Counted from the first letter of the stretch, positions 29,201 through 40,389 are shown. The stretch is DNA of 64,000 nt from Delphinapterus leucas (GCF_002288925.2 NW_022098044.1:9969100-10033099); one strand, 5' to 3'. The notes: a model not told the origin generated them from the sequence alone. Numbers and translations are program-made.

Positions 29201-32200
29201 GCTTCCCTGGTGGTGCAGTGGTTAAGAATCCACCTGGCAATGCAGGGGACACGGGTTCGAGCCCCGGTCTGGGAAGATCCCACATGCCGCGGAGCAGCTA
29301 AGCCCGTGTGCTACAACTGCTGAGCCTGTGCTCTAGAGCCCGTGAGCCAGAACTGCTGAAGCCCGTGTGCCACAGCTACTGAAGCCTGCGTGCCTGGAGC
29401 CCGTGCTCCCAACAAGAGAAGCCACCACAATGAGAAGCCCGCGCACCGCAACAAAGAGTAGCCCCCACTCGATGCAACTAGAGAAAACCCATGCGCAGCA
29501 ACGAACACCCAACGCAGCCAAACATAAATAAATTAAATAAATAAATTAAAAAAAAAAAAGAATCAAAACGAGGACATGAGGAGACTGACCTGGAGCTGTT
29601 CACACTGGGCCAGCCCAGGTGGCTCCCATAGTCTCAGGGTAAAGTGAACAGTTTGCACTTAGTGGCCTCTGAGGCCTTCAGGTCATCTGTCCTTGGGGCA
29701 GAGCCTTTGTGCAGGACTGAGCCAAGAGTGCCCAGTCTAGGCTCTGCGGGGCGGGTGGCAAGCACAGTGGGGACCTGACTCCCTGCTGGAAAGCATGAGG
29801 CTCTGCTGCCCCTTTGCCCAGTATCACTCTGGTGGTAAAACTCTTAACCCAGCCCAGCATCCTCCCTTGGTCTCTGCCCTTCTGGAAAACAGTGCGCTAA
29901 CAGGCGATTGTTTTACATGCAAGGGGTCCGTTTTAGGATTTCGTGTGCCTTTCTGTGGTTGCTCAGGGTAAAGACTGAGGAACTACGTAAGTCAGAATCT
30001 GGGCTGGGGTGATGGGAGTGCAGATAGAGCCGTCTGTATGGGCTCCTCTCAAGAGATTCTTGAAAAAAACATGCTGGGAAAAATCCTCATTCCAACATAT
30101 GTCAGCTTTGAGTGAGCCCCTTCCCCAGGCATATTTTTATTTTATTTTATTTTTAAATTTGGCTGCGTTGGGTCTTTGTTGCTGCACGCGGGCTTTCTCT
30201 AGCTGCGGCTAGCAGGGGCTACTCTTCGTCGCGGTGCACGGGCTTCTTATTGGGTGGTTTCTCTTGTTGCAGAGCACGGGCTCTAGGCACGCCAGTTTCA
30301 GTAGTTGTGGCACACGGGCTCAGTAGTTGTGGCACACGGGCTCAGTAGCTCCGCAGCCTGTGGGCTCTTCCTGGACCAGGGCTCAAACCCATGTCCCCTG
30401 CATTGGCAGGCAGATTCTTAACCACTGTGCCATGAGGAATGTCCCCTCAGACATATTTTTAAAAGAAAGGAAAGGTTGGGGACTTCCCTGGAGGTCCAGT
30501 GGTTAAGACTCCGTGCTTCCAATGCAGGGGGCCTGGGTTCAATTCCTGGTGGAGTAACTGAGATCCCACATGCTGTGTGCGGTGCAGCCAAAAAAAAAAA
30601 GCAAAGGATCCTCTGCTATCTCTCGTCTGCAGGGCAACCCCAAATAACACCTAATCTGAGCCTCTGCCTGATATGCCACCTGGCTGTCCTCTTGCTCCCT
30701 CCTTTTGACAGACGCGGCAGGCAGACCTGGAGTCTGCCCCCACGTAGAACCAGGGCCGGAAGCGTGTGTTCCAGTCACAACAAAATCCGCCCACCTGAGA
30801 AGACCTGGCCCGGGTCAGGGCCTTGCAGCTGCTGACGGCTGTTGTGCTCGCTGTTCACGTTGTTGTGTGTGGCCAGCCTAGAGACGCTTCTCTGCCTGGG
30901 CACCCGGGCCAGCCCCCACTCCTGAGCCGCGGAGCACGGGCAGTGAACCGCCAGGGTCACAGTCCTTCACTCAGCCCCTTCCAGCTCTAGGTTCCACGGC
31001 GGCTTTGTGCCCTGAGTGACTCAGCTTCCAGCCAGTTCCCTAGGCTCTTCCCTTGGGGCTTTGGCGGGCTGCTGCTTCCAGAGGTCGGTGTCTGCTTGGG
31101 GGTGAGACAGGCAGGCTGGGGGCTCACAGCTAACTTCCCTAGGCCAGCTGGAGGTGATCTTGGACCGGCGACTAATGCAGGACGACAACCGAGGCCTGGG
31201 CCAAGGGCTCAAGGACAACAAGAGAACCTGCAACCATTTCCGTCTCCTGTTGGAACGGCGAACCCTGGGCAGGGAGGTAAGTTCTGGGCCTCCCCCTAGG
31301 GAGCCAGGTCAGGCTAGGCCCCGTGGGTGGCCCTGGGGTTCCAGCCTACGGCTTGGGGAGCGTACTAGAGGTGGGCAAGGGTAGCAAGAGTAGGGCCTGA
31401 TTCCCGGGTTGGCGGGGAAGCGAGTCTGATGCTTTGCTGCTCCATCTCATGCAGCCTGGCACCTCCCTCTCCACGGCACCCTGTCGCCTGTGCCCTCCTT
31501 GTGCTCATCTCCCACCTTCCCACCCCCGCCCCTGTGTCCTCTAACCTGCTCTGCTCCTGCCCTGCTCATCTCATGGCTTTCTTTGCCCCCACCAGCCTGG
31601 CTTTTTCTCCAAACTGGCAGCCATGTTTAGGGGCTTGATCTTTCACAGCAGCAGGAGCGGGCACCGAGAGGTAAGGGCCAGCGATGGGGTGTTGAACTAG
31701 TGTTAGTTATTTGTAGCTGGAGTTGGAGCTGGCGGATGGCAGAGCCCGCTGCTCCATCTCCCTGTCTGGGGCTCAGTCACTCACTCATCACATAGCTGCT
31801 GGGCACCCGCTATGCTGTAAGGACTGAGAGGGCCGCAAATGCATAAGATACTGCCTCAGAGCTCTAGGAATTGACTCGTGAGTATGGGTGGGGGCCAAGT
31901 TATGTGTGTGAAAATATAAGGTCGAAAAGGGGTATGTCCACTGGTCCTGAGGAGTGAGAGAACATAGTGGGCCAAGGGGATCAAGGACAGCTTCCTGGAG
32001 GAGATGTCATCCACGCACATCTTTGATGAATGGGGGTCTGCCCTACACACTTGAACCGAGGCACAGGGTGGGAGGCAGGAAGGAACGTGAATGGGAAGAG
32101 CCGTGAGTTCACTCAGCTAGACCAGAGCCGCCTGTGCAGTGTGATAGCCACTAGCCACCTGTGGCCACTTAAACGTATTAAGACAAAACACAATAACCAA

Positions 32201-34588
32201 TTTGATTCTTCATTCAAACTGGCCACATTTCAAGTGGCTCAGTGGCCACAAGTGGTTAGTAGCTGCTGTGCTAGTGCAGATATAGCATATTTCCTTGATT
32301 GCAGAAAGTTCTAGTGGCCAGTGCTGGGCTGCCATGGAGGTAGGTTGAGGCAGACTGTAGTGGGCCTTCAGTGCCTGGCGAAGAGTCTGGACTTCCTCCT
32401 GGAGGCCAGTGAGGGATCTGAGCTGGGAGAACACTGTTGGGACTTTGCCCTAAGCATGTCACTGCCACAGCAGGGACTCGGGGATCTTCAGGGAGACCGG
32501 AGGCAGGGGTGACAGCTTAAAGGCTGTTCAAGCAGGACATTTTGGTGGCTTGAAATGAGCCACAGGAGGGAGAAGCCGGCGATGGGCGTGAGGACGCTGC
32601 CAAGGTGGGAACGGAGATCGTGGCTGAGGGAAGTGCGAGATTCTGGACAGTAGGAAGGCGGGTGGTGCTAAGAGCAGAAATCCAGAATATGGAAGAGTAG
32701 CCGCCGTGGAGGAAAGTCCACCTTAGGCCCGTGAGTGTGACGTCTAGGTCAGCCATCTAAGGAGTAGTTCTCAGTCAGCACAGCTGTGGGGACTGCCGGG
32801 CCCGAGCATCAGGGCTGGTGCTGTGGATACGGGGTCGAGCTTGAAGCTGCAGGGTTGCTCCAGAGACTTTCTCCATCAGAGGCCCATCCTCCATGGTGAA
32901 GCATCCGTCTGTCTGTCTTCCCTTCTTCTCGCTGCACTGAGAATCTCTATGTGACAGGAGATGTTGCTGATGGGAGTGTGTGACTCACGATGGTGTTGTG
33001 GGAGCAGAAAGCCTCCATAGTTAGAGGAGCGCTGGCCTGGTGAGGTAGCCCTTCCTAAGCTGTGTGAGGTGGGAAGTGACCGCATTTGAAGAGTCCTGGA
33101 GTCAGGCATCCCTTGTATCCAGACACATCAGGGAAGCTCTCTCCAAAGAAACTGACCTGGACGTGCTGTTACCCTCCTGCTCCCCCCGCTCCACTTCCTC
33201 ACCCACGTCTCGGGCCAATCTTCCAGGTCCAAGATGGCCCCTCTACCAGCTACCCATCCCTCCTCAGTCACCTGACTTCCATGTACCTGAACACCCCTGT
33301 GCTCGCCCTGCCCGTGGCCAAGAGGCAGCCCCCAGGCCCTGCTCTGTGCTCATTTCGTCCTCTGGCCTCCTCTCTGCCCTGTGACTTCCACCTGCTCAAC
33401 CTGCGGACGCTCCAGGCAGAGGTGAGTGTCCCGCTCAGTGCTGACCCTCGGGGCGGACCCTGCCCTCCTCGCCCAGACTCCTCCCCATCCCAGCCCTGCC
33501 TGCCGGGCAGAGGCGCTGCTACACCTGTGAGCCCTGCAGAGACCCCCCCCCCTCTCCCCGCTGCCCTGTGGTCTGTCACCAGGATGATAGCTTGCCCTCA
33601 GCCGAAACTGCGCTCCTCTTACACCGCAAGGGTTTTGACTGTGGCCTCGAGGCCAAGAACTTGGGCTTCAACTGCACCACAAGCCAAGGCAAGGTGAGCA
33701 GGGCCCAGGTGTGGGAAGGGAGAGGAGGGCAGGGAAACAGAGCACTGGGGATGGCAAGCTAAGAGCTTGGTGAGGCGGCAGTGAGGCTGAGCAGCAAGGG
33801 GGGAGGTGGCAGGGTTATTCTGGGGCTTTACGGAGAGCAAGGGAGAAGCTGTTGACATGTGTTTTCAAAGCCTCTGAGGCCTGGCAGGGGCCAGTTCCAG
33901 ACAAGGTGTCCAGGTGGAGAACTTCTGTTTCATGTGTACGGACCTCTATCAAACAAATGGAAACACCAGGAATTAAAAACTAAAAGCCATCATACTCTGT
34001 TCATTGTTTAAGCCAGCAAAGGCTGGCACTGATAAATGCCTCCGTGTGCTGGGCACCAGTGATTCAGAAGTGAATCAAGACATGATCCCTGCTGGGAGTT
34101 CCCTGGCGGTCCAGTGGTTAGGACTCAGTGATTTCACTGCCTTGGGCCAGGTTCAATCCCTGGTCGGGGAACTAGGATCCCGTAAACCGCATGGCACGGC
34201 CAAAAAAAAGACATGGTCCCTCTCCTCAAAGAGCTAACAGCTCAGTGCAGCAGTTCCTTCCCTAGGATCTGTGGACAGGCTTCAAGGTTGCACAGGCTCA
34301 CCTATGTATGTAGGCACCTTGCTGCAGAGAGGCCCATAGCTTCTGTGAGATTCATACAAGTTACATAGAAGAAGAGCAGCAGCATCTGGTGTGTCAGCCC
34401 CCAGCACTGCCCTGCGCCTTCTCTCCTCCCCACAGGTGGCCCTGGGGAGCCTCTTCCGTGGCTTGGATGTGGTTTTCCTGCAGCCAACCTCCTTGACATT
34501 GCTGTACCCCTTGGCCTCGCCCTCCAACAGCACTGACATCTATTTGGAGCCCATGGAGATTGCCACCTTTCGCCTCCGCCTGGGCTAG
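17286..34588 (+). CDS. MAN2A2: MAN2A2, alpha-mannosidase IIx
   Basis: Golgi type II membrane glycoside hydrolase (GH38) that trims alpha-1,3/1,6-mannose during N-glycan maturation, paralogous to MAN2A1. Coding exons: 17286-17417, 17989-18246, 18318-18462, 20377-20548, 20998-21125, 21342-21515, 21878-22064, 24529-24706, 25015-25217, 25424-25606, 25779-25893, 26128-26195, 26363-26528, 27048-27284, 27510-27632, 27929-28043, 28306-28439, 28622-28763, 31143-31276, 33227-33421, 33583-33693, 34436-34588. They join in phase to 1150 residues, the human length. Seen: short cytoplasmic tail (MKLKKQ), membrane anchor ~7-26, helical stem ([14 protein letters not shown]), zinc-site H175 and D177 in HSHNDPGW, nucleophile D289 in AVDPFGY, zinc ligand H569 in QHHDAITGT, sequons NGSW and NLTS. 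The ATG follows family alignment; the frame is open upstream without a conserved start. The fourth exon ends at a GC donor. Intron 3 holds an L1. Confidence 0.97.
18511..20288 (-). mobile_element. 5'-truncated L1 in MAN2A2 intron 3, TSD visible
   Basis: Reverse-strand L1: the 3' end (poly(T), gttggagtatagttgattta) is at the left and the ORF2 C-terminal region runs to 20288. Reverse frames show L1 ORF2 phrases such as [32 protein letters not shown] and [20 protein letters not shown]. Flanking near-identical repeats tggagtgggctttct (18496-18510) and tggggtgggcttcct (20289-20303) are the TSD. Much shorter than a full L1, with no 5' UTR or ORF1; inactive. A SINE is nested inside. Confidence 0.92.
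19173..19376 (-). mobile_element. CHR SINE (toothed-whale-type) nested in the L1
   Basis: Inverted copy with the sequence I associate with recent cetacean insertions: ttgcggtacgtgggcctctc, ctctcgttgcggggcacagg, ccagccgctccgcggcatgt, ending gcgccaccagggaagccc. Exact TSD TATATTTAGT at 19163-19172 and 19377-19386. It interrupts ORF2-derived sequence, so it is younger than the L1. Confidence 0.95.
22935..23282 (-). mobile_element. Long CHR-1-type SINE with exact 14-bp TSD
   Basis: Inverted SINE in MAN2A2 intron 7. A/T tail and ttggctgtgttgggtcttcc at the left, repeated agtagttgtggc segments, and head gcgccaccagggaagctc at the right. The repeat TTTTCTCCTTTAAA occurs at 22921-22934 and 23283-23296. 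Confidence 0.95.
23525..23765 (-). repeat. MIR SINE remnant
   Basis: Nearly full reverse-strand MIR: aacagtgccaggcactgttc, taattcactcagttcattgt, cattttatagaaactgaggc, and ggtcacacagctagtgc. In MAN2A2 intron 7. Confidence 0.8.
29201..29557 (+). mobile_element. Long CHR-1-type SINE with perfect 16-bp TSD
   Basis: Direct-orientation full copy: gcttccctggtggtgcagtg head, cgggttcgagccccggtctg box B, body with tgctgaagcccgtgtgcc-type units, end acgcagccaaacataaataa plus poly(A). Exact repeat AAGAATCAAAACGAGG at 29185-29200 and 29558-29573, indicating a fairly recent insertion. Confidence 0.97.
30141..30446 (-). mobile_element. Long CHR-1-type SINE
   Basis: Inverted: ttggctgcgttgggtctttg, cacgcgggctttctctagct, cagtagttgtggcacacggg twice, and the head ttaaccactgtgccatgagg at the right. 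Flanks resemble caggcatattttta and cagacatattttta. Confidence 0.93.
30478..30600 (+). mobile_element. Short CHR-type SINE
   Basis: Direct orientation: gacttccctggaggtccagt, ggttcaattcctggtggagt, ggtgcagccaaaaaaaaaaa. It lies ~30 bp after an inverted SINE, so the two can form an inverted-repeat hairpin in the pre-mRNA. Confidence 0.92.
31596..31670 (+). CDS. MAN2A2: Candidate in-frame cassette exon of MAN2A2 (75 nt)
   Basis: Between coding exons 31143-31276 (ends at a codon boundary) and 33227-33421 (starts at one), a 75-nt stretch has a strong acceptor (ctttctttgcccccaccag) and a strong donor (GAG before gtaagg). Its length is a multiple of three and the phase-0 reading frame has no stop. 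It would add 25 residues ([16 protein letters not shown] then HSSRSGHRE) near the C-terminal beta-rich part. The constitutive transcript without it already gives the human length of 1150, so this is at most an alternative exon; I do not recall it from the human reference isoform. Confidence 0.4.
31730..32780 (-). repeat. L2 remnants in MAN2A2 intron 19
   Basis: Reverse-strand L2-like phrases: caaggacagcttcctggagg, gtagtgggccttcagtgcct, gaacggagatcgtggctgag. The hAT-type remnant at 32120-32330 interrupts it. No coding signal. Confidence 0.55.
32120..32330. repeat. hAT-type (MER) DNA transposon remnant
   Basis: The ends form an imperfect inverted pair: gtgatagccactagccacct at the left and the gcagaaagttctagtggcca / gtgctg end at the right, with cacatttcaagtggctcagt in the middle. 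This is typical of non-autonomous hAT elements that start ca(g)tgctgtccaatagaa. I do not assign the exact MER name. Confidence 0.6.
34094..34208 (+). mobile_element. Short CHR-type SINE with TSD
   Basis: Direct orientation in the last MAN2A2 intron: gttccctggcggtccagtgg, caatccctggtcggggaact, gcacggccaaaaaaaa. Flanked by agacatgatccct (from 34078) and agacatggtccct (from 34209). Confidence 0.93.
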
Positions 34589-35570
34589 GGCTTCTTGTGG
34601 CCTGAAGAGAAAGTTCATCCACAGAGACGGCCTTTTCACATAAGATCGGGTTGGACATGCCACCCTGGGTCTCCTGTCCTGATCTACCTCTCAGAACTGT
34701 GACAGACTGGGCTCTGCCCTCATTTTCTCTTTATCGTTGCTTCTGTGTTCGGGGGCAACCCACAGCCCAGTGTTGGGTGGTTAGGGCAGGCGCCAGTGAG
34801 TTGTAGGAGAGAAGGCCCTTGGTCAGAGTGGGTGGTGCCAGCCTCTGCTTTGGGTTGTGCGTGTCCACCTAGTTGGGTGCAGGCTCAAGCACCCATCCTT
34901 TCCCCTGAATGGGATGGAGGAGAAGCAGGGGAGCCTGAGTGGGTAATAGCCCAGCGTCAGGGTCACAGTAGGCAAGAGCTGGCTCTCGGGGAGTCCTGTG
35001 GTTGTGTAAGGGCTACATGTCCTGGTGTGACAGGCAGGAGCAGAGCGCTGCCAGGAGGAGGGGGCTGGGGACCGCGAGTTAGCAGTGGGGTGGAGGAGTA
35101 GCAGGAATCGCTGCTTTCTGTGACGGCTCCACTCTTAGTGCTCCCTGACCCTCACGCCCTGGCCAGGCGCTGCAGTGTGGCAGGAAGGACTCATGAAGAC
35201 TGTCGTGACCGGAGCTCATGGGACACTTCAGGTACCAAAACCCCATCTCAGACTGGGCACTTGGTCTGTGTGTTGATTTGTGGAATGGTGGCAGAGGCCA
35301 CCCTACTTGACTCCTCTTTGGTTCCTGCACTCTGTACACCACTGTCCTGAAGAGCTGCTTCCCATCATGGGGGCGTTTGATCGGGCATGTTTCCTTTCCC
35401 TGGAAAGAAAGTGAAGCCTCCAGCTTGCGGTGGGCAACTCGAGAAAGCTTTCGTCATCATTCCTACAGTCAGCCCTTAAGCTTCGCCTTGTTCATCCTTC
35501 CACAGAAGTATTCACTTCCTGGTGCGGGGACTAGGGAGATGTACACTAAATTAGGAGGCACCGTGGCTGC
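34589..35570 (+). other. MAN2A2: Probable MAN2A2 3' UTR and downstream flank
   Basis: Unique sequence after the stop codon. I find no canonical AATAAA in the first ~1 kb, so the cleavage site is unresolved. No other gene seen. Confidence 0.45.
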
Positions 35571-35599
35571 TCATTAGCCTTCACTGCAGCTTCGATTAT

Positions 35600-36660
35600 T
35601 AGAAAAAAATTTATGATAGCCTCTAGAGATGCTGAAACGATATTTGGTAAAATTTAAAATCTATCCCTTATTAAACTCTTAGTAAGTTAAGATTACAAAG
35701 AAACATCCTAACCTAGATAAAGGTGTCTCTATCTGAAACCAACAGTCAGTGGCATTCTAAAGAGTCAGATACCACCGGCATTCCCAGTAAAGTCAGAAAT
35801 TAGTCAAGGACATACTATTATTTAGCTGTGTTCTGGCACTACTAAACCCCTGCAGTGTGGCAGATGAGAGAGATGAGGGAGGGTTACAGAACGCCCAACC
35901 TGTACAATCCAGCAGGATCAGCTGAAGACCTTAACAGAGCAAACAAGGCACATCACGTTTCTATAAAGATTCTGGTTCTCTCCAGATCAGCTTATAAATT
36001 CAATGTATTCCAGTGAGATTGGATACTTTTTGGAATTTAATGGGTTCTAACATTCATTTGGAAGACTAAATGTGTGAGAATACCAAGAAAATTCTGAATG
36101 ACAGTGAGTCTGGGGCGGTGGTGCTCAGGTGGGTAAAAGACACTTGTCCTACGAGATTTCCCAGGGGACTCTCGATCGACCGTGAGTTCAGTCAGTGTGA
36201 CGTGGAGTGGGATCAGACTGCTGGACCCAAAGGGAGAGCCTAGCATCAGACCCAGGTGTGAGGGGATTTGGTACAGGACCCAAGGAGTATTTTAAGTGGG
36301 AAAAAGATGGACTATTTAATAAAGAGTACTTTAAGATAACTGCCTATCTATTAAAGTAAGAGTTCTCTACCTCACAGTTTCCACAAAAATTAGCTCTAGA
36401 GAGAAAAAACAAAAAAATTACAGAATTACTGAGGAAAATATAGGATATTTTTATACCTTTGGTGTGGGAAGGTCTTTTCTAAACAACATGAAACCTAAAA
36501 GATATAATAAGGGAGAAGATAAACAGATTTTACCACCAAAAATATATTGAAAGTTTGCATATGATGGAAACCACCAAGGTTAAAACACAAATGACAGATT
36601 TGGGAGAAAATATTTGCAGCACTTCAAAAATTGGTGAGTACAGTTACTTTAGGAGAATAG
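35600..36660 (+). repeat. Old L1 ORF2-derived fragment
   Basis: Diverged forward L1 ORF2 sequence: ccttattaaactcttagtaa, gaacattcatttggaagact-like text near 36050, gggaaaaagatggactattt near 36300, and ttgggagaaaatatttgcag at ~36600. Many frame breaks; no usable protein. Confidence 0.75.
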
Positions 36661-36804
36661 CTTGCTTTGGGCTCCTTGGAGCAAGTCACTGGGGCCTGCT
36701 AAGCAGCGACCTAAAGATTCAGCAGTGACCAGCTGAGTTCTTCCAGGTCATCCAAGGGCATTGCTGCCAGCACCAGGCCAGGGCGCGTGGAATCCTATCT
36801 ACAT

Positions 36805-36895
36805 CGTAGTGAAAGAATGAAGTTTATCAGTGTGAAGTGCTTAGCACAGTGCCTGGTACATATAAGAGCTCAGTAAATATGAACTATAATCATAT
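36805..36895 (+). repeat. MIR 3' part
   Basis: gtgcttagcacagtgcctgg followed by tacatataagagctcagtaa is the conserved 3' part of MIR in forward orientation. Confidence 0.7.
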
Positions 36896-37111
36896 TAGTA
36901 AAGGATTCTAAGCGGTTACACCATAGCAGGCGTTATTTGCAAGTATAATGTAATTTGTAATCAAATGATAAGGGAGAATCTGTGAACCCCCGAGGAAATT
37001 AGCAGAATAAAGGCTGTTCTCTCTGGAGGTCTTAGATGTGCAGTGAAGTTATTCATCTGCCAGGAACTGAAATGTTTACTCCTACACACTGGCCTTTTAG
37101 AACTCCATAAG

Positions 37112-37420
37112 GCAGCATTGCTCAAGGTGTGGTCCAGAATCACCAGAATTCCTTGTTGGAAGTCCAGCTTCCTGGCCTGCCCTGACTGGGGCTCCTCCTT
37201 CAGCCCGCAGGCTGAAATGGGCATCTGTGCGGCAGAGCCACGGATCCCGGAGACCGACCTGTAACAAGAGCAAAACCCAAAGCCCTTCCTTAGTGCACGA
37301 GAGGAGAGACGGATTCCTTAGCAGAACCTATTGGACCAGTCTCTGGGAGGAGGGGCCAAAGAATCTGCATTCTTAACAAGCTCCCAGGTGAGTCTTCTGC
37401 ACACGTAATTTGGAAAGGGG
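37112..37420 (+). repeat. MER5-like hAT element
   Basis: tgctcaaggtgtggtccaga, atcaccagaattccttgttg, aatctgcattcttaacaagc and tcccaggtgagtcttctgca match the layout of a MER5A-type element, strongly diverged in the middle. Confidence 0.6.
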
Positions 37421-37429
37421 CCTACTATT

Positions 37430-38060
37430 TTAAGGCTAGCGGCAACACTTTCCCACGGGGCTCTGGCCCTGAGGCCTCACAGTTCTGAGGGTTACATCAA
37501 AACCGGAACGGGATCCCTTATATATACTTGAGAAAGTGTGTGCAGTTCAGGAAAGTGGATTACTTGTGCTTGATTGAAATTTTTTGAATGTACTTTTCAG
37601 CTTCCATTTCTTAAAGGACATTCAATTTTACAGTTATTTAGATCCCATTTGTTGCAAGTATTATTGTCTTATGAACTCTGATAACTGTACCATCTCCATT
37701 CTGACAGACTTCCCTTTATGGTATCAAGTAGGAAAAAAGATATCTCTTTTGCCCTTTGTAGAAAAATGCACCTTTCCAGTTCAAAAATGTTTAAAAATTA
37801 AATTATGTGTATATGTAATTCAGTTTATAAAATGTGATGTGCAGAAAACTACAGCCTTTGTAGAGACCATAGGCTAAAGTGTTGGTCTGTTTCTTAGATC
37901 AATGCCTGGAGTTAAGAATATAAGTAAATTAACCTATAAACCATACTCTGGAATTGGAAAGAACTTAAAAACCATTGTGTCAATGTAATTTGATAATCTG
38001 ACACACACAATTTCTAATAAGCTACTTTTGAGTGTTTCTTAAAAAAAAAAAAAAAATGAA
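37430..38060 (+). other. AT-rich segment ending in a poly(A) tract
   Basis: AT-rich sequence ending in about 17 A at ~38041-38057, preceded by aataag (38016) but no canonical AATAAA. It resembles an mRNA 3' UTR or old retrosequence. I recognise neither the source nor a TSD. Confidence 0.3.
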
Positions 38061-39315
38061 CCAGGGACCTTAGGAGTAAGGGAGAACTCAGGTGGAAAGA
38101 GTGAGCCCAGGGGGCAGACACCCTTTGCCCCAAGAGGGCCTGCTTTCAATGCAAGATCCTCTGTTACGTAATACGGAATTTCTCTTCAATTACAAACATG
38201 TATGATGTTAGTTCTAGAAGGGCACATAGAGGCCATTTAGTCCAACCCTCTCATTTTACTAATGAGGAACTGAGACCCACAGAGGTTACATGAACTCACC
38301 TATGTCAGTGGCAAAGCCAATTAAATGTTCTTTTCAGTATGCAATATCGATACAAGGTTATTGAACAAATCAATTTTCAGTGACATAAAACACATAAAAA
38401 AAAAAAAAAAAAGGAACCAGGACATAACAGAAGCAACTTCAGCCACTGGAAATGGATAGGATTCTGTTCCTCTCTGCAACTCTCCATCCATAGAATCATA
38501 CTGTTTCCATGAAGAAGGGAGGGCTGTATGGCCAGCTGGAACCATGAAGAGAAAGGCAGACTCAAACTGTAAGAGCTGAGTCCCCCCAAGCAGGGTGGGC
38601 CAGGCCCACACAGTGCTCTGATTTGGCTTGCCTAGGGGATGGGTATGAGCTGTGTGGAGAGAGTGGCATCTCTACCTGAAATTGACCTGCTTACCACACT
38701 CTCTTGTCACTGTGGTTGGCTAATGACACTCATGCCCTCACAGAGAAAGGAAATCATAGTCTGGGTGGTAGGAATGAGGCTAACCATCCAAAAGAGATCT
38801 CTGAACTAAATTTTTGTTTCTCCGTAACAAAGATGCGTACAAACACTTCAAGGAGCAATTCTCGTAGAGAAAAAAAAAAGATAGATGAGAGACCAGATCC
38901 TTCACAGCAAACCTCAATTTTACTTAGGGTCAGTGGGAAATCTGATTTGATCATAATAGTTGCCAGGACCAAGTGCTGCAGAGTGTCCATCCATTTTGGC
39001 TCCTGACTTAGACCTCCCTAGTTGAGAATAAATCTGGAAGGAAAGAACTCTGAAATTCGGTAGCCTAGGCACAGGAAGCCTATGTGGGGTTGGGGATGAG
39101 GCCTCCTTGGCATTTGGAACATGACAGGGATGAAGATGTAAGACACAGCGTTGGGTGTGGAGGCCTGAGAAGCTCAGTAGGGGAAAGACAGGTTTTCTTG
39201 TCAGAATGCCTGGGGACTTGCATTCAAACTAGATGAGTAAGCACACCTGTACTGCTGCCCCCTCAATTCCTAATGCCTAAGAATGCTAAACAAAATATGA
39301 AACATGGAAAAGCAA
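38061..39315. other. Intergenic, no gene recognised
   Basis: Contains another A-rich tract at ~38395-38412 and a segment at ~38200-38300 (gaggccatttagtccaaccc, ctaatgaggaactgagaccc) that looks like an ancient SINE or repeat. Short open frames only. Confidence 0.4.
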
Positions 39316-39457
39316 GGGACTTCCCTGGTGGTCCAGTGGTTAAGACTCCGTGCTCCCAATGCAGGGGGCCTGGGTTTGATCCCTGGTTGGGGAACTGGAT
39401 CCCCATCGCATGCCGCAACTAAGACCCGGAGCGGCCAAAATAAATATATATATTTTT
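39316..39457 (+). mobile_element. CHR-type SINE
   Basis: Direct orientation: gggacttccctggtggtcca, gtttgatccctggttgggga, gcggccaaaataaatatata tail. Approximate flanking repeats around catggaaaagcaa / atgtaaaagcatg. Confidence 0.92.
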
Positions 39458-40380
39458 TAAAATGTAAAAGCATGGTCATACTCAAAACAAGAGGAAATCT
39501 CCTTTGACTAAGAATGGAGAGAACAGCTACAGCCATGAACAGAAGACGAGGCCATGCAGCTCCAGAGAAATGGAGACCAGTCGAGGACAGATCCTCGGAG
39601 TGGCCAGGAATCTCTTTGTTGTCATTCTAATTCTAGGCTGGAAGTAAACCTTTTGATTCCCAGCCCAGCAAAAGCCAAACTAAGCATACAATTGTGAAGC
39701 CCCTTATAATCAGAGAGTTAGGGTAGTAAGGTATTAACATTAATTTCCTGATGTTGATGGTTGTAGTTTGGTTTATGCAGGAGAATTTCTTTGTCCAAAT
39801 ACTAAAATACTTAGGGGTGATAGGCCATCAGGTCAGCAAGTTAATCTCAAATGGTTCAGGTGAAAAAGTTACTTATGTTGTACTTCCAACTTTTCCAAAA
39901 GTCTCTGATTATTTTTAAAAATTATTGAATAAAAAAAAAAATCCACTCTATTGGCTCAGTTCAAACAGGTTATCTAGGGAGGCCAGACTCATAATCCAGA
40001 TCCACTAGCCTCTTCAGACTTGATCTTTACTATGTCCAGTGTGGTTGGAGCTAACCTCAATTGTCATTTTTGTCTGGTTAAAAAGGCCCAGCAGTGTGGC
40101 AAAAAGAGAGAGGGATTCTGGTCTGGTTGATCATTAACAAGTCTTCTCACCTCCGAGAGCTTCATATTTCATCTCAGTAAAATGAGAACAATAATCCCTA
40201 CCCTGCCTATCTCATCTGGTTATTATAAAGAACAGATGAGGTAACACCTGTGAAAAGGTTTTGTAAAACATCAAGCACCTCGTGACCACGAAGTGGCCTT
40301 TGACCTAACAACCTCCTCATCCTCACAGATGTACCCTTTTCAAGTGGGCTAACAGGCCCCAGCTGCTCAGCACCGACCAA
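39458..40380. other. Intergenic between MAN2A2 and the orphan CpG block
   Basis: Mostly unique or very old sequence; a forward MIR at ~40137-40280 (cttctcacctccgagagctt, atctcagtaaaatgagaaca). No exon or RNA gene seen. Confidence 0.45.
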
Positions 40381-40389
40381 AAAACCGAT

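Larger units (their letters stand above)
28764..31142. other. MAN2A2: MAN2A2 intron 18, SINE-rich
   Basis: One of the longer MAN2A2 introns. It holds three CHR SINEs (29201-29557 direct, 30141-30446 inverted, 30478-30600 direct). The rest is unique sequence without a recognisable exon or RNA gene. Confidence 0.6.
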
